From: Streptomyces genisteinicus
GTDB taxonomy: Bacteria; Actinomycetota; Actinomycetes; Streptomycetales; Streptomycetaceae
NCBI RefSeq assembly: GCF_014489615.1
Contig: NZ_CP060825.1
Coordinates: forward strand, 5,440,001 to 5,504,000
Reading direction: 5' to 3'
Length of the DNA stretch: 64,000 bases
Position 1 is the stretch's first letter; each line of letters opens with the position of its first letter. The notes below the pieces were generated by a model that saw nothing but the letters and a program-made list of their open reading frames with translations, was not told where the DNA came from and made no database searches. This document shows, piece after piece, positions 16,901 to 26,766 of this stretch. The translations under genes and the position numbers were made by a program.

Positions 16901-18370
16901 ATGCCCGAACGCCGTACCGTCGCCCTTGTCACTCTTGGCTGCGCCCGTAACGAGGTGGACTCGGAGGAGCTCGCAGGCCGCCTGGCGGCGGACGGCTGGG
17001 AGCTCGTCGAGGAAGCCTCCGACGCGGATGTCGCCGTCGTCAACACCTGCGGCTTCGTCGAAGCCGCCAAGAAGGACTCCGTCGACGCCCTGCTGGAGGC
17101 CAACGATCTCAAGGATCACGGCCGCACCCAGGCCGTCGTCGCCGTCGGCTGCATGGCCGAGCGGTACGGCAAGGAGCTCGCCGAAGCCCTGCCCGAGGCC
17201 GACGGGGTGCTCGGCTTCGACGACTACGCCGACATCTCCGACCGCCTCCAGACCATCCTCAGCGGGGGCATCCACGCCTCCCACACCCCGCGCGACCGGC
17301 GCAAGCTGCTGCCCCTGAGCCCCGCCGAGCGCCAGGGGGCCACCGAGGTCGCCCTCCCCGGGCACGGGGACGCGCTTGCGACCGCCCCCGCGGACCTCCC
17401 CGACGGCGTCGCGCCCGTCTCCGGGCCCCGCGCACCGCTGCGCCGCCGTCTCGGCAGCAGCCCCGTCGCCTCCGTGAAGCTCGCCTCCGGCTGCGACCGC
17501 CGCTGCACCTTCTGCGCCATCCCCTCCTTCCGCGGCTCCTTCATCTCGCGCCGCCCGAGCGACGTGCTCGGCGAGACCCGCTGGCTGGCCGAGCAGGGCG
17601 TCAAGGAGGTCATGCTCGTCTCCGAGAACAACACCTCCTACGGCAAGGACCTCGGCGACATCCGCCTGCTGGAGACCCTGCTGCCCGAGCTGGCCGCGGT
17701 CGACGGCATCGAGCGGGTGCGGGTCAGCTACCTGCAGCCCGCGGAGATGCGCCCCGGCCTCATCGACGTCCTGACGTCGACCGAGAAGGTCGTGCCGTAC
17801 TTCGACCTCTCCTTCCAGCACTCGGCCCCCGGCGTGCTGCGCGCGATGCGCCGCTTCGGCGACACCGAGCGCTTCCTCGACCTGCTGGCGACCATCCGGG
17901 GCAAGGCGCCCCAGGCCGGCGTGCGGTCCAACTTCATCGTCGGCTTCCCCGGCGAGAGCGAGGCGGACTTCGCCGAGCTGGAACGCTTCCTCGGGGCCGC
18001 GCGCCTCGACGCGATCGGCGTCTTCGGCTACAGCGACGAGGAGGGCACCGAGGCGGTCGGCTACGAGAACAAGCTCGACGCCGACGTCATCGCCGAGCGC
18101 CTCGCCCATCTGTCCCGGGTCGCCGAGGAGCTGACCTCGCAGCGCGCCGAGGAGCGTCTGGGCGAGACCCTGGAGGTGCTGGTCGAGAGCGTCGACGAGG
18201 AGGAGGGCGCGCTGGGGCGCGCCGCCCACCAGGCCCCCGAGACGGACGGGCAGACGCTCCTCACCACGGCGGACGGTCTCGTTCCCGGCCGTATGGTCAC
18301 CGCGAAGGTCGTCGCCACCGAGGGGGTCGACCTGGTGGCCGACTGTCTTGACGAGGAGGCGGGCAGATGA
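16901..18370 (+). CDS. rimO: Ribosomal protein S12 (Asp) methylthiotransferase RimO
   Basis: 489 residues, radical-SAM methylthiotransferase. The N-terminal UPF0004 domain has its three cluster cysteines ([22 protein letters not shown]). The radical-SAM CxxxCxxC is in [13 protein letters not shown], and a TRAM domain closes the C-terminus. It adds a methylthio group to the conserved aspartate of S12. An insert of about 50 residues rich in Pro and Ala separates the first two domains. TAGTCT a few bases before the ATG looks like a -10 box, suggesting a very short leader. The stop overlaps the pgsA start (ATGA), so the two are translationally coupled. MiaB in this window is the tRNA-acting paralogue. 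Confidence 0.95.
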   Translation: MPERRTVALVTLGCARNEVDSEELAGRLAADGWELVEEASDADVAVVNTCGFVEAAKKDSVDALLEANDLKDHGRTQAVVAVGCMAERYGKELAEALPEADGVLGFDDYADISDRLQTILSGGIHASHTPRDRRKLLPLSPAERQGATEVALPGHGDALATAPADLPDGVAPVSGPRAPLRRRLGSSPVASVKLASGCDRRCTFCAIPSFRGSFISRRPSDVLGETRWLAEQGVKEVMLVSENNTSYGKDLGDIRLLETLLPELAAVDGIERVRVSYLQPAEMRPGLIDVLTSTEKVVPYFDLSFQHSAPGVLRAMRRFGDTERFLDLLATIRGKAPQAGVRSNFIVGFPGESEADFAELERFLGAARLDAIGVFGYSDEEGTEAVGYENKLDADVIAERLAHLSRVAEELTSQRAEERLGETLEVLVESVDEEEGALGRAAHQAPETDGQTLLTTADGLVPGRMVTAKVVATEGVDLVADCLDEEAGR

Positions 18371-19044
18371 CCGGAGTGCCGGCATCCGCCGCGGGCGGCA
18401 CCGGTAGGCCGGCGCCGGGCGGCAAGCTGGGCGCTGCGGCCGTCAACCAGGCCAGTCTGTGGAACATCGCCAACATTCTCACCATGATCCGGCTCGTGCT
18501 CGTGCCGGCGTTCGTGGTGCTGCTGCTCCAGGACGGCGGCTACGACCCGGCCTGGCGGGCCTGGGCATGGGCCGCGTTCGCCGTCGCCATGATCACCGAC
18601 ATCTTCGACGGTCATCTGGCGCGGACGTACAACCTCGTCACGGACTTCGGGAAGATCGCCGACCCGATCGCCGACAAGGCGATCATGGCGGCCGGCCTGG
18701 TCTGCCTGTCCGCGCTCGGTGATCTGCCGTGGTGGGTGACGGCCGTGATCCTCTTCCGCGAGCTCGCGATCACGCTGATGCGCTTCTGGGTCATCCGGCA
18801 CGGCGTCATCCCGGCGAGCCGGGGCGGCAAGATGAAGACCCTGGCCCAGGGCACCGCCGTCGGGATGTATGTGCTGGCGCTGACGGGTCCGCTGGCCACC
18901 CTGCGCTTCTGGGTGATGGCGGTGGCCGTGGTGCTGACGGTCGCCACCGGCCTCGACTACGTGCGCCAGGCGGTGCTGCTGCGCCGCAGGGGACTCGCCA
19001 AGGAGCGGGCCGTCGCGGCGGCCGACGGGGTCTCGCCGCGGTGA
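18367..19044 (+). CDS. pgsA: CDP-diacylglycerol-glycerol-3-phosphate 3-phosphatidyltransferase
   Basis: 225 residues, polytopic. The CDP-alcohol phosphatidyltransferase signature DG(x2)AR(x8)G(x3)D(x3)D is complete: DGHLAR, then G, D and D in GKIADPIAD. The enzyme makes phosphatidylglycerol phosphate, the precursor of PG and cardiolipin, in the membrane. The first 30 residues are a soluble Gly/Ala-rich extension. It overlaps rimO by 4 nt and cinA by 4 nt (GTGA), so it sits in the middle of a coupled three-gene operon. The same pgsA-clgR neighbourhood exists in mycobacteria. Confidence 0.95.
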   Translation: MTGVPASAAGGTGRPAPGGKLGAAAVNQASLWNIANILTMIRLVLVPAFVVLLLQDGGYDPAWRAWAWAAFAVAMITDIFDGHLARTYNLVTDFGKIADPIADKAIMAAGLVCLSALGDLPWWVTAVILFRELAITLMRFWVIRHGVIPASRGGKMKTLAQGTAVGMYVLALTGPLATLRFWVMAVAVVLTVATGLDYVRQAVLLRRRGLAKERAVAAADGVSPR

Positions 19045-19550
19045 GCACGGCGGCCCGCGTCCTGGCGATGCTCGCTGAGCGTGGCGAGACGCTGGCCGTC
19101 GCGGAGTCCCTGACGGGCGGTCTCGTCGCCTCCCGTCTCACTGAGGTGCCCGGAGCCTCCCGTGCCTTCCGCGGGTCCGTGACGGCATACGCGACCGCCC
19201 TGAAGAGTGAACTGCTGGACGTCGACCCCGCCCTCCTGGAGGCCCGCGGAGCGGTGGACGCCGAGGTGGCCGCGCAGATGGCGGCGGGTGTGCGGCGCCG
19301 GCTCGGTGCCACCTGGGGGATCGCGACGACGGGGGTCGCGGGCCCCGCCGCCCAGGACGGACAGCCCGTCGGAACGGTCTACGTAGCCGTATCGGGACCT
19401 TCGGGCGCCGGGAAAACAGCCGCATTGAGGTTGAACGGCGGCCGGGAGGACATTCGTAAAGAGAGTGTACGGAGAGTGCTCGGTCTCCTCTCCGGCGAAC
19501 TGCACGGGAATGCGCGGGCACAGGATACGGAACAGAACGGGGGGACTTGA
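19041..19550 (+). CDS. cinA: CinA-family protein (nicotinamide-nucleotide amidohydrolase domain)
   Basis: 169 residues, only the CinA C-terminal (PncC-like) domain; the MoCF-like N-terminal half of full-length CinA is absent. Conserved segments are VAESLTGGLVASRLT, FRGSVTAYA, KSELL and GIATTGVAGP. The expected activity is deamidation of nicotinamide mononucleotide to nicotinate mononucleotide in NAD recycling. The GTG start overlaps the pgsA stop. The last 25 residues are polar and poorly conserved in appearance. Confidence 0.9.
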   Translation: MSTAARVLAMLAERGETLAVAESLTGGLVASRLTEVPGASRAFRGSVTAYATALKSELLDVDPALLEARGAVDAEVAAQMAAGVRRRLGATWGIATTGVAGPAAQDGQPVGTVYVAVSGPSGAGKTAALRLNGGREDIRKESVRRVLGLLSGELHGNARAQDTEQNGGT

Positions 19551-19659
19551 TGTTTGCAGCCCTGAGTGAACACGACATCGCTCCCCGCACGGCCGCGGCG
19601 CGAGGCGGTACGGTGGGGCGTGAAGGATGCGGCTACGCGGTCCGAGGAGGGAGCCACCG

Positions 19660-20043
19660 ATGATTCTGCTCCGTCGCCTGCTGGGTGACGTGCTGCGTCG
19701 GCAGCGCCAGCGCCAGGGCCGTACTCTGCGCGAAGTCTCCTCGTCCGCCCGAGTCTCACTCGGCTATCTCTCCGAGGTGGAGCGGGGGCAGAAGGAGGCT
19801 TCCTCCGAGCTGCTCTCCGCGATCTGCGACGCGCTGGACGTACGGATGTCCGAGCTCATGCGTGAGGTGAGCGACGAACTGTCCCTGGCCGAGCTGGCTG
19901 CGTCGGCGGCGGCCACCGATCCGGTGCCCGCACCGGTACGCCCGATGCTGGGTTCCGTCTCCGTGACGTCGGTGGCAGGTGTGCCGACCGAGCGTGTGAC
20001 GATCAAGGCGCCCACGGAAGCGGTCGACGTCGTCGCCGCCTGA
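19660..20043 (+). CDS. clgR: ClgR-type helix-turn-helix transcriptional regulator
   Basis: 127 residues. An Xre-type HTH occupies about 5-68 ([20 protein letters not shown], then [17 protein letters not shown]). ClgR activates clp and lon protease genes in actinobacteria, and the position after pgsA matches the mycobacterial clgR locus. The protein ends in Val-Ala-Ala, resembling an ssrA-like degron, which fits the known ClpP-dependent turnover of ClgR through its terminal alanines. The ATG at 19660 has a strong GAGGAGGGAG about 7 nt upstream; the upstream ATG at 19627 has none. A strong terminator follows. Confidence 0.85.
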   Translation: MILLRRLLGDVLRRQRQRQGRTLREVSSSARVSLGYLSEVERGQKEASSELLSAICDALDVRMSELMREVSDELSLAELAASAAATDPVPAPVRPMLGSVSVTSVAGVPTERVTIKAPTEAVDVVAA

Positions 20044-20081
20044 TCCGTGGGCTTCTGCACCGGACGGCATGACCGGGTTTG

Positions 20082-20133
20082 AACGAAGGTCCTGACGAGT
20101 ACGCGAGTACCGTCGGGACCTTCGTTCGTTTTG
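20082..20133 (+). terminator. Rho-independent terminator after clgR
   Basis: ACGAAGGTCCTGACG (20083-20097) pairs with CGTCGGGACCTTCGT (20111-20125) as a stem of about 15 bp with one G-U pair. A GTAC/GTAC inner stem caps it, and CGTTTT follows. It separates clgR from dps. Confidence 0.88.
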
Positions 20134-20212
20134 CACGACAGTTCCCGGAATGACCCCTTTGAGTAGTTGTGCGATTGTGGAGCGTAGTCGTGCAACCGAG
20201 TGGAGGACACGC

Positions 20213-20683
20213 ATGTCTGTCGTCAAGAGCCCTCTGTCCGATGCTGATCTGAAGACCGTCGGGAACGCGCTGCGCGGCGCGCTCGTCGACCTCGTGGATC
20301 TCTCCCTGGTGGCCAAGCAGGTTCACTGGAACGTGGTCGGGCCGCGGTTCCGTTCCGTCCACCTCCAGCTGGACGAGGTCGTGGACACCGCGCGCCAGCA
20401 CTCCGACACCGTCGCCGAGCGCGCCTCGGCGATCGGCGTGAACCCGGACGGCCGTGCGGCGTCGGTCGCCTCGCAGAGCGCCATCGGCTCCGTGCCCGAG
20501 GGCTGGATCAAGGACACCGAGGCGGTGCAGTGCCTGGTGGACGCGCTCGGCGCGGTCATCGCGCGCATGCGCGAGCGCATCGAGGCCACCGAGAAGCCGG
20601 ACCCGGTGAGCCAGGACATCCTGATCGGCCTCACCGGCGACCTCGAGAAGCACCACTGGATGTTCCAGGCCGAGACGGCCTGA
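20213..20683 (+). CDS. dps: Dps-family DNA-binding ferritin-like protein
   Basis: 156 residues, a single four-helix ferritin-like domain. The Dps ferroxidase signature is present: KQVHWNVVGPRF followed by H and LDE (VHLQLDEVVD). Dps dodecamers oxidise and store iron and protect nucleoid DNA during stress and sporulation. I believe this position corresponds to S. coelicolor DpsB, but short tails at both ends make subtype assignment uncertain. The ATG at 20213 is preceded by TGGAGGA. It is monocistronic, bounded by the clgR terminator. Confidence 0.92.
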   Translation: MSVVKSPLSDADLKTVGNALRGALVDLVDLSLVAKQVHWNVVGPRFRSVHLQLDEVVDTARQHSDTVAERASAIGVNPDGRAASVASQSAIGSVPEGWIKDTEAVQCLVDALGAVIARMRERIEATEKPDPVSQDILIGLTGDLEKHHWMFQAETA

Positions 20684-20850
20684 GGGATGTCCGCGGCTCC
20701 CGGTGGCGCGGATCCCCGCCGACGGGCAGCGGTTGACGGGCGGGCGCCGGCGCACACGCGCCGGTTCCGCCGCCCGTGCGCCTTCGCGGCGGCCGGCGCG
20801 GGTGCACCGGGGTTTTCCGGCCGGACCGGCACGGACCGGAGGAGGCGGCC

Positions 20851-21099
20851 ATGGCGATACGCGGGGCGGCCCTCACGTCACTGATCCTGATCGGGCTCGT
20901 GGCGGGCGGGCTGTGGTGGTGGGCGGTGCTGCGGCTCGCCTTCGTGCCGGAGCACGCCGGAGTGCTCGAAGGAGCGGTCGCGGCAGGCGGCTGGGGCCTG
21001 AGCCTGCTGCCCGTGCATGTCGCCGCCTCCCGGGCCCGCCGGACGGGTGCGGGTGCGGGTCGCCGGGACGGCATATCCGGGACGGGTACGCAGGGCTGA
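20851..21099 (+). CDS. Small hypothetical membrane protein
   Basis: 82 residues with two hydrophobic segments: about 8-30 (very Trp-rich, GGLWWWAVLRL) and about 42-62. The tail is basic and Gly-rich. The ATG has GGAGG about 6 nt upstream. I recognise no family. It lies between dps and the convergent nei gene; downstream to 21214 nothing else is evident. Confidence 0.7.
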   Translation: MAIRGAALTSLILIGLVAGGLWWWAVLRLAFVPEHAGVLEGAVAAGGWGLSLLPVHVAASRARRTGAGAGRRDGISGTGTQG

Positions 21100-21214
21100 G
21101 CGTCCGGCGCCGGTACGCCCGAGGCCCCGGCGGTACGGGGCCGGACGGACCGGGACGATCGCCCGCGGGTCCGGGCGCGCGGGCCCGGCGGCGCCCAGGG
21201 GGAGAGACCAGCGC

Positions 21215-22015
21215 TCAGGGCGTCGGCCCGGGCTGGCAGCCGCGGCACCAGTAGGTCACACGCTCCGATGTGCCGTCGCCCTGATCCGCCTTGCTGACCG
21301 GCGTGCCGCAACGGAAGCACGGTCTGCCCCGGCGGCCGTAGACGTACAGCCGCTCCCCGGGGCGGCGGCCGGTGGTCGTGGTGCGGTCCGGGCGCGCCTT
21401 GTTGAGGTCGAGGAGACGGTGCGCGGTGGCCACCAGCCGGGCGGGGACGTCCGGCGGCAGCTCGCCGACCGGCAGCCAGGGCGACACCCGTGCCAGGAAG
21501 GCCAGTTCGCACTTGTAGACGTTGCCGATGCCGGCCAGGTTGCGCTGGTCGAGCAGCGCCTCGCCGAGCGGCCGGCCCGGGTCGGCGAGCAGACGGGTCA
21601 CGGCCGTCCCGGGGTCCCAGTCGGGTCCGAGCAGGTCGGGGCCCAGATGGCCCACCACCCGGTCCTCCTCGGCGGTGCGCAGCAGTTCGAGCACGGGCAG
21701 GCGGTAGCCGACGGCGGTGTGCTCGCCGGTGCCGAGGACGGCGCGGATTTCGAAGTCGGGGCCGCCGCGGAACCGCTCGCCCGCGCGGAACACCCGCCAG
21801 GACCCCTCCATCCGCAGGTGCGAGTGGAGCGTCAGACCGCCCTCGAAGCGGGTGAGCAGGTGCTTGCCCCGCGGGGTGACGTCCAGCACCTCCCGCCCGG
21901 TGAGGTCCACCGTGGCGAGGCGGGGGACCCGGAAGTCGGACACGGTCAGGACATGGCCGGCCAAGGCGGCGTGCAGCCGGTGCGCGGCCGACCAGACGGT
22001 GTCTCCTTCGGGCAT
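21215..22015 (-). CDS. nei2: Fpg/Nei-family DNA glycosylase (endonuclease VIII, Nei2 type)
   Basis: 266 residues. It begins Met-Pro-Glu, so the catalytic Pro2 and Glu3 are in place. The H2TH region contains LLDQRNLAGIGNVYKCELAF, and the C-terminal zinc finger has two Cys pairs (CFRC and CRGC). It removes oxidised pyrimidines and nicks the abasic site. It starts 31 nt after the lhr stop on the same strand, so lhr and nei2 are an operon; the same pairing occurs in mycobacteria. Confidence 0.93.
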   Translation of the reverse strand: MPEGDTVWSAAHRLHAALAGHVLTVSDFRVPRLATVDLTGREVLDVTPRGKHLLTRFEGGLTLHSHLRMEGSWRVFRAGERFRGGPDFEIRAVLGTGEHTAVGYRLPVLELLRTAEEDRVVGHLGPDLLGPDWDPGTAVTRLLADPGRPLGEALLDQRNLAGIGNVYKCELAFLARVSPWLPVGELPPDVPARLVATAHRLLDLNKARPDRTTTTGRRPGERLYVYGRRGRPCFRCGTPVSKADQGDGTSERVTYWCRGCQPGPTP

Positions 22016-22046
22016 GAGCCCATCATGCGCCCCGCGGGCACACCGC

Positions 22047-25000
22047 TCAGGGCCGCAGCCGCAACCCCCGCGGCGTGGCGTGGAATCCCGCGCCCTCCAG
22101 GGCCCGCCCGATCGGGGACGTCAGCGCGGGTGTGCCGTTCGTCCGCTCCACGGTCACCGTGCCGAGCGCACCCTCCCCGGCCGCGGCGGCCAGGGCCTCC
22201 GCGGCGGCGCGCAGGGCGGGGGCGTCCGGGTCCGGGGCCCAGGCGAGCAGGGACTTGCCGCCGCGCTCCATGTACAGCGTCAGCTCGCCGTCGACGAGCA
22301 CGACCAGCGACCCCGCCTTGCGGCCCGGCTTGTGGCCGGCTCCCTCCGGCGGCTCGGGCCACGGCAGTGCGGCGCCGTAGGCGTTGGCGGGGTCGGCGGC
22401 CGCCAGGACGACGGCGCGGGGAGCGGCACGGCCCTCCTCCCGGTCCCGGGCGGTGGCCGCTGCCCGCAGCCGGTCCACGGCGCCGTCCATCGCGAACTGC
22501 GCCGCGCCCAGCCCTTCGACCACGTATCCCCGGCGGGCCTGGCCGCTGTCCTCGAAGGCCGACAGGATCCGGTACACGGCGGAGAAGCCGCCTTCCACGC
22601 CCTCGGCGCCCACGGCGCCCCGGGTGACGACGCCGTGCCGGTCCAGCAGGGTCCGGGCCAGGGCGTGCGCGCGGTGGGTGGGCTCGGGCTCCGCCGCCGG
22701 CAGCAGCGACCAGCGCCCGCTGACGGTCGGCGGCCCCGTGCGGGAGGCGGTGCGGGCGGCCGCGGAGAGGGAGCCGTACCGGCCGCGGGGGACGGTGTGC
22801 CGGGCGCGGTGGGCCGTCGAGCCCGCCGTGCGGCCCGATCCGAGCAGCGCCCGCAGGGGTGCCAGGGTGTCGTTGGTGAGCCGGCCCGACCAGGCCAGGT
22901 CCCACAGGGCGTCGGCCAGCTGCGGATCGGAGGCGTCCGGATGGGTCGTCGCGCGGACCTGGTCGGCGATCTGCCGGAAGAAGAGGCCGTACCCGCCGGA
23001 GAGGGCGCCGAGGACGGACTCGTGCAGGGCCGTCAGTTCCAGCGGGTGCGGGGCGGGCAGCAGCAGGGGCGCGGCGTCCGAGAGATACAGCGAGACCCAT
23101 CCGTCCTTGCCGGGCAGCGCACCCGCGCCCGCCCACAGCACCTCTCCGGTGGTGGTCAGTTCGTCGAGCAGGGTGGGGCCGTAGTGGGAGACACGGGACG
23201 GCAGCACCAGCTTCTCCAGGGCCGAGGCCGGCACGGCCGCGCCCTGGAGCTGCTCGATCGCACGCGCCAGTCCGTCGATGCCGCGCAGCCGGTTGCCGCC
23301 CATGTGCTGCCACTGGGGCAGGAACGAGGCGAGCGCGGCGGGCGCCACCGGCTCCAGCTCGTGGCGCAGGGCGGCCAGGGAACGGCGGCGCAGCCTGCGC
23401 AGGACGGCGGCGTCGCACCATTCCTGCCCGATGCCCGACGGATGGAACTCGCCCTGGACCACCCGTCCCGAGGCGGCGAGCCGCTGGAGCGCCCCCTCGG
23501 TGACCGCGGGGCCGAGGCCGAAGCGGGCCGCCGCCCGGGACGACGTGAAGGGGCCGTGGGTGCGGGCGAAGCGGGCCAGCAGATCACCGAGCGGATCCCT
23601 CACCGGCTCGGTGAAGGCCTCGGGCACGCCGACGGGCAGGGCCGTGCCGAGGGCGTCCCGCAGCCGCCCCGCGTCCTCGACGGCCGCCCAGTGGTCCGCG
23701 CCCGCGATCCGGACCCGGATCGCCCGGCGTGCCCCGGACAGCTCCTCGGCCCAGGCCTCCTCCCCGCCGCGCTCGGCGATCTCGGCGCCGGTGAGAGGCC
23801 CGAGGACGCGCAGCAGGTCCGCCACGCCCTCCGCGTCCTTCACCCGCCGGTCCTCGGTGCGCCACTGGAGCTCGTTCTCCAGCTCCGTGAGGACGTCCGC
23901 GTCGAGGAGCTCGCGCAGCTCGGCCTGACCGAGCAGTTCGGCCAGGAGCCGGGAGTCGAGAGACAGGGCGGCGGCCCGGCGCTCGGCGAGCGGCGAGTCC
24001 CCCTCGTAGAGGAACTGGGCCACGTAGCCGAAGAGCAGCGAGCGTGCGAAGGGGGACGGCTCGGGGGTGGTGATCTCGACCAGCCGGACGCGGCGGGACT
24101 CGATGTCGCCCATGAGCTCGGTCAGACCGGGAACGTCGAAGACGTCCTGGAGGCATTCGCGGACCGCCTCCAGCACGATCGGGAACGAACCGAACTCGCT
24201 CGCCACCTGCAGCAGTTGCGAGGCGCGCTGGCGCTGCTGCCACAGCGGGGTGCGCTTGCCGGGGTTGCGGCGCGGCAGCAGCAGGGCCCGGGCCGCGCAC
24301 TCGCGGAAGCGGGACGCGAACAGCGCCGAGCCGCCGACCTGGTCGGTCACGACCTGGGCGACCTCGCCCTTCTCGAAGACCGTGTCGGCGGCGGAGACCG
24401 GCGGCTGGTCGCCGCCGTGGGCGGATGTGTCGTGGACCGGATCCTGGTCGAGCAGGTCGAGGCCCATGAGGTCGGCGTCGGGCAGCCGGAGCACGATGCC
24501 GTCGTCGGCGTGCATCACCTGGGCGTCCATGCCGTACCGCTCGGTGAGCCGGGCTCCCAGGGCCAGCGCCCACGGCGCGTGCACCTGCGCCCCGAACGGG
24601 GAGTGGATCACCACCCGCCAGTCGCCCAGCTCGTCGCGGAAGCGCTCCACCACGATGGTGCGGTCGTCGGGCACGTGGCCGCAGGCCCGGCGCTGTTCGT
24701 CGAGGTAGGCGAGGACGTTGTCGGCGGCCCAGGCGTCGAGCCCGGCGGCCAGCAGTCTCAGCCGGGCGTCCTCCTCCGACAGGCCGCCGACCTCGCGGAG
24801 GAACGCGCCGACGGCCCGGCCGAGCTCCAGCGGCCGGCCCAGCTGGTCGCCCTTCCAGAACGGCAGCCGGCCCGGCACACCGGGCGCGGGGGAGACCAGG
24901 ACCCGGTCGCGGGTGATGTCCTCGATGCGCCACGAGGTGGTGCCCAGGGTGAAGACGTCGCCCACCCGGGACTCGTACACCATCTCCTCGTCCAGTTCGC

Positions 25001-26675
25001 CGACGCGGCCGCCGCCCTTCTTCGGGTCGGCGCCCGCGAGGAAGACGCCGAACAGGCCGCGGTCGGGGATGGTGCCGCCGGAGGTCACGGCCAGCCGCTG
25101 GGCCCCAGGGCGGCCGGTGACCGTGCCCGCGACGCGGTCCCACACCACGCGGGGGCGCAGCTCGGCGAAGGCGTCCGAGGGGTACCGGCCCGCGAGCATG
25201 TCGAGGACGGCGGTGAACGCCGACTCGGGCAGCGAGGCGAACGGGGCCGCCCGGCGCACCAGGGCCAGCAGGTCGTCCACCTGCCAGGTGTCCAGGGAGA
25301 CCATGGCGACCAGCTGCTGCGCCAGGACGTCCAGCGGATTGCCCGGGACGCGCAGCGACTCGATGGATCCCGTCCGCATCCGCTCCGTCACCACGGCCGC
25401 CTGCACCAGGTCGCCGCGGTACTTGGGGAAGACGACCCCCGTGGACACCGCGCCGACCTGGTGTCCGGCGCGGCCGACCCGCTGGAGGCCGGAGGCGACC
25501 GAGGGCGGCGACTCCACCTGCACGACGAGGTCCACGGCGCCCATGTCGATGCCCAGCTCCAGGCTGGAGGTGGCCACGACGGCAGGCAGCCGGCCCGCCT
25601 TGAGGTCCTCCTCGACGAGGGCGCGCTGCTCCTTGGAGACCGAGCCGTGGTGCGCCCTGGCCAGCAGCGACGGCGCGCCCTTGGCGGCGCCCGACTGCGC
25701 CATGATCTCGGCCGGCGGGGCGTCCTCGGGCATGGGCGCGCCGGTGGCCCGCTCGTAGGCGATCTCGTTGAGCCGGTTGCACAGGCGCTCCGCGAGACGC
25801 CGGGAGTTCGCGAACACGATCGTGGAGCGGTGCGCCTGGACGAGGTCGGCGATGCGCTCCTCCACATGCGGCCAGATCGACGGGCGCTCGCCCGCCGGGC
25901 CGTCGGAGGCGTTTGACGCGGGGGAGCCGCCCAGCTCGCCCAGGTCCTCGACGGGGACCACCACCGACAGGTCGAACTCCTTGCCCGACGGCGGCTGGAC
26001 GATCTCCACCCGGCGCTGCGGCGACAGGAAGCGGGCGACCTCGTCCACCGGCCGCACCGTCGCCGAGAGGCCGATCCTGCGCGCCGGGCGGGGCAGCAGC
26101 TCGTCGAGGCGCTCCAGGGACAGGGCGAGGTGCGCGCCCCGCTTGGTGCCCGCGACGGCGTGCACCTCGTCGAGGATGACCGTCTCGACGCCGGACAGGG
26201 CGTCCCGCGCCGCCGACGTCAGCATCAGGAAGAGGGACTCGGGCGTGGTGATCAGGATGTCCGGAGGGCGGGTCACCAGGGCGCGCCGCTCCGCGGGCGG
26301 GGTGTCGCCGGACCGGATGCCGACCCGGACCTCGGGCTCGGGCTGCCCCAGGCGGACGGACTCCTGCCTGATGCCGGTCAGCGGGCTGCGCAGGTTCCGC
26401 TCCACGTCGACCGCGAGTGCCTTCAGCGGGGACACGTACAGCACACGGCAGCGCTGCTTGGGGTCGGCGGGCGGGGGCACGGAGGTGAGCCGGTCGAGGG
26501 CGGCCAGGAACGCCGCGAGCGTCTTGCCCGACCCGGTCGGCGCGACCACCAGCACGTCGGCGCCCTCGCCGATGGCCTGCCAGGCGCCCTCCTGCGCCGC
26601 GGTGGGCGCCCTGAAGGCCCCCGTGAACCAGCCACGGGTCGCGGGGGAGAAGGAGTCGAGCGCAGTCCTGGCCAT
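22047..26675 (-). CDS. lhr: Large ATP-dependent helicase Lhr (Lhr-Core plus C-terminal domain)
   Basis: About 1542 residues from the ATG at 26675 (MARTALDSF). An in-frame ATG at 26684 is equally possible; neither has a clear RBS. The SF2 core has Walker A APTGSGKTLAAFL, motif II LDEVHAVAGTKRG, SAT (LSATVRP), and motif VI QRVGRAGHQ. A winged helix and the Lhr beta-barrel follow, then a long C-terminal half of the type found in full-length actinobacterial Lhr. It is a 3'-5' single-stranded-DNA translocase that unwinds RNA:DNA hybrids and is induced by DNA damage in mycobacteria. It is co-transcribed with nei2 and divergent from an AraC-type regulator. Confidence 0.95.
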   Translation of the reverse strand: MARTALDSFSPATRGWFTGAFRAPTAAQEGAWQAIGEGADVLVVAPTGSGKTLAAFLAALDRLTSVPPPADPKQRCRVLYVSPLKALAVDVERNLRSPLTGIRQESVRLGQPEPEVRVGIRSGDTPPAERRALVTRPPDILITTPESLFLMLTSAARDALSGVETVILDEVHAVAGTKRGAHLALSLERLDELLPRPARRIGLSATVRPVDEVARFLSPQRRVEIVQPPSGKEFDLSVVVPVEDLGELGGSPASNASDGPAGERPSIWPHVEERIADLVQAHRSTIVFANSRRLAERLCNRLNEIAYERATGAPMPEDAPPAEIMAQSGAAKGAPSLLARAHHGSVSKEQRALVEEDLKAGRLPAVVATSSLELGIDMGAVDLVVQVESPPSVASGLQRVGRAGHQVGAVSTGVVFPKYRGDLVQAAVVTERMRTGSIESLRVPGNPLDVLAQQLVAMVSLDTWQVDDLLALVRRAAPFASLPESAFTAVLDMLAGRYPSDAFAELRPRVVWDRVAGTVTGRPGAQRLAVTSGGTIPDRGLFGVFLAGADPKKGGGRVGELDEEMVYESRVGDVFTLGTTSWRIEDITRDRVLVSPAPGVPGRLPFWKGDQLGRPLELGRAVGAFLREVGGLSEEDARLRLLAAGLDAWAADNVLAYLDEQRRACGHVPDDRTIVVERFRDELGDWRVVIHSPFGAQVHAPWALALGARLTERYGMDAQVMHADDGIVLRLPDADLMGLDLLDQDPVHDTSAHGGDQPPVSAADTVFEKGEVAQVVTDQVGGSALFASRFRECAARALLLPRRNPGKRTPLWQQRQRASQLLQVASEFGSFPIVLEAVRECLQDVFDVPGLTELMGDIESRRVRLVEITTPEPSPFARSLLFGYVAQFLYEGDSPLAERRAAALSLDSRLLAELLGQAELRELLDADVLTELENELQWRTEDRRVKDAEGVADLLRVLGPLTGAEIAERGGEEAWAEELSGARRAIRVRIAGADHWAAVEDAGRLRDALGTALPVGVPEAFTEPVRDPLGDLLARFARTHGPFTSSRAAARFGLGPAVTEGALQRLAASGRVVQGEFHPSGIGQEWCDAAVLRRLRRRSLAALRHELEPVAPAALASFLPQWQHMGGNRLRGIDGLARAIEQLQGAAVPASALEKLVLPSRVSHYGPTLLDELTTTGEVLWAGAGALPGKDGWVSLYLSDAAPLLLPAPHPLELTALHESVLGALSGGYGLFFRQIADQVRATTHPDASDPQLADALWDLAWSGRLTNDTLAPLRALLGSGRTAGSTAHRARHTVPRGRYGSLSAAARTASRTGPPTVSGRWSLLPAAEPEPTHRAHALARTLLDRHGVVTRGAVGAEGVEGGFSAVYRILSAFEDSGQARRGYVVEGLGAAQFAMDGAVDRLRAAATARDREEGRAAPRAVVLAAADPANAYGAALPWPEPPEGAGHKPGRKAGSLVVLVDGELTLYMERGGKSLLAWAPDPDAPALRAAAEALAAAAGEGALGTVTVERTNGTPALTSPIGRALEGAGFHATPRGLRLRP

Positions 26676-26766
26676 GCCCCCCATCGTGCACCCGGGCACC
26701 GACAGCGGGTGTCCAGGAGGCGGACGAACCGCCCGGCCGTGCGGTGGGCGGGCGCAGAATGGCGGT

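Noticed and set aside
13049-18385. Minus-strand open frame of about 1778 codons across ftsK, rodZ-like and rimO genes
   Set aside because: Covers three well-recognised plus-strand genes and has no family features.
21717-25916. Plus-strand open frame of about 1400 codons opposite lhr
   Set aside because: Antisense shadow of a helicase with complete SF2 motifs.
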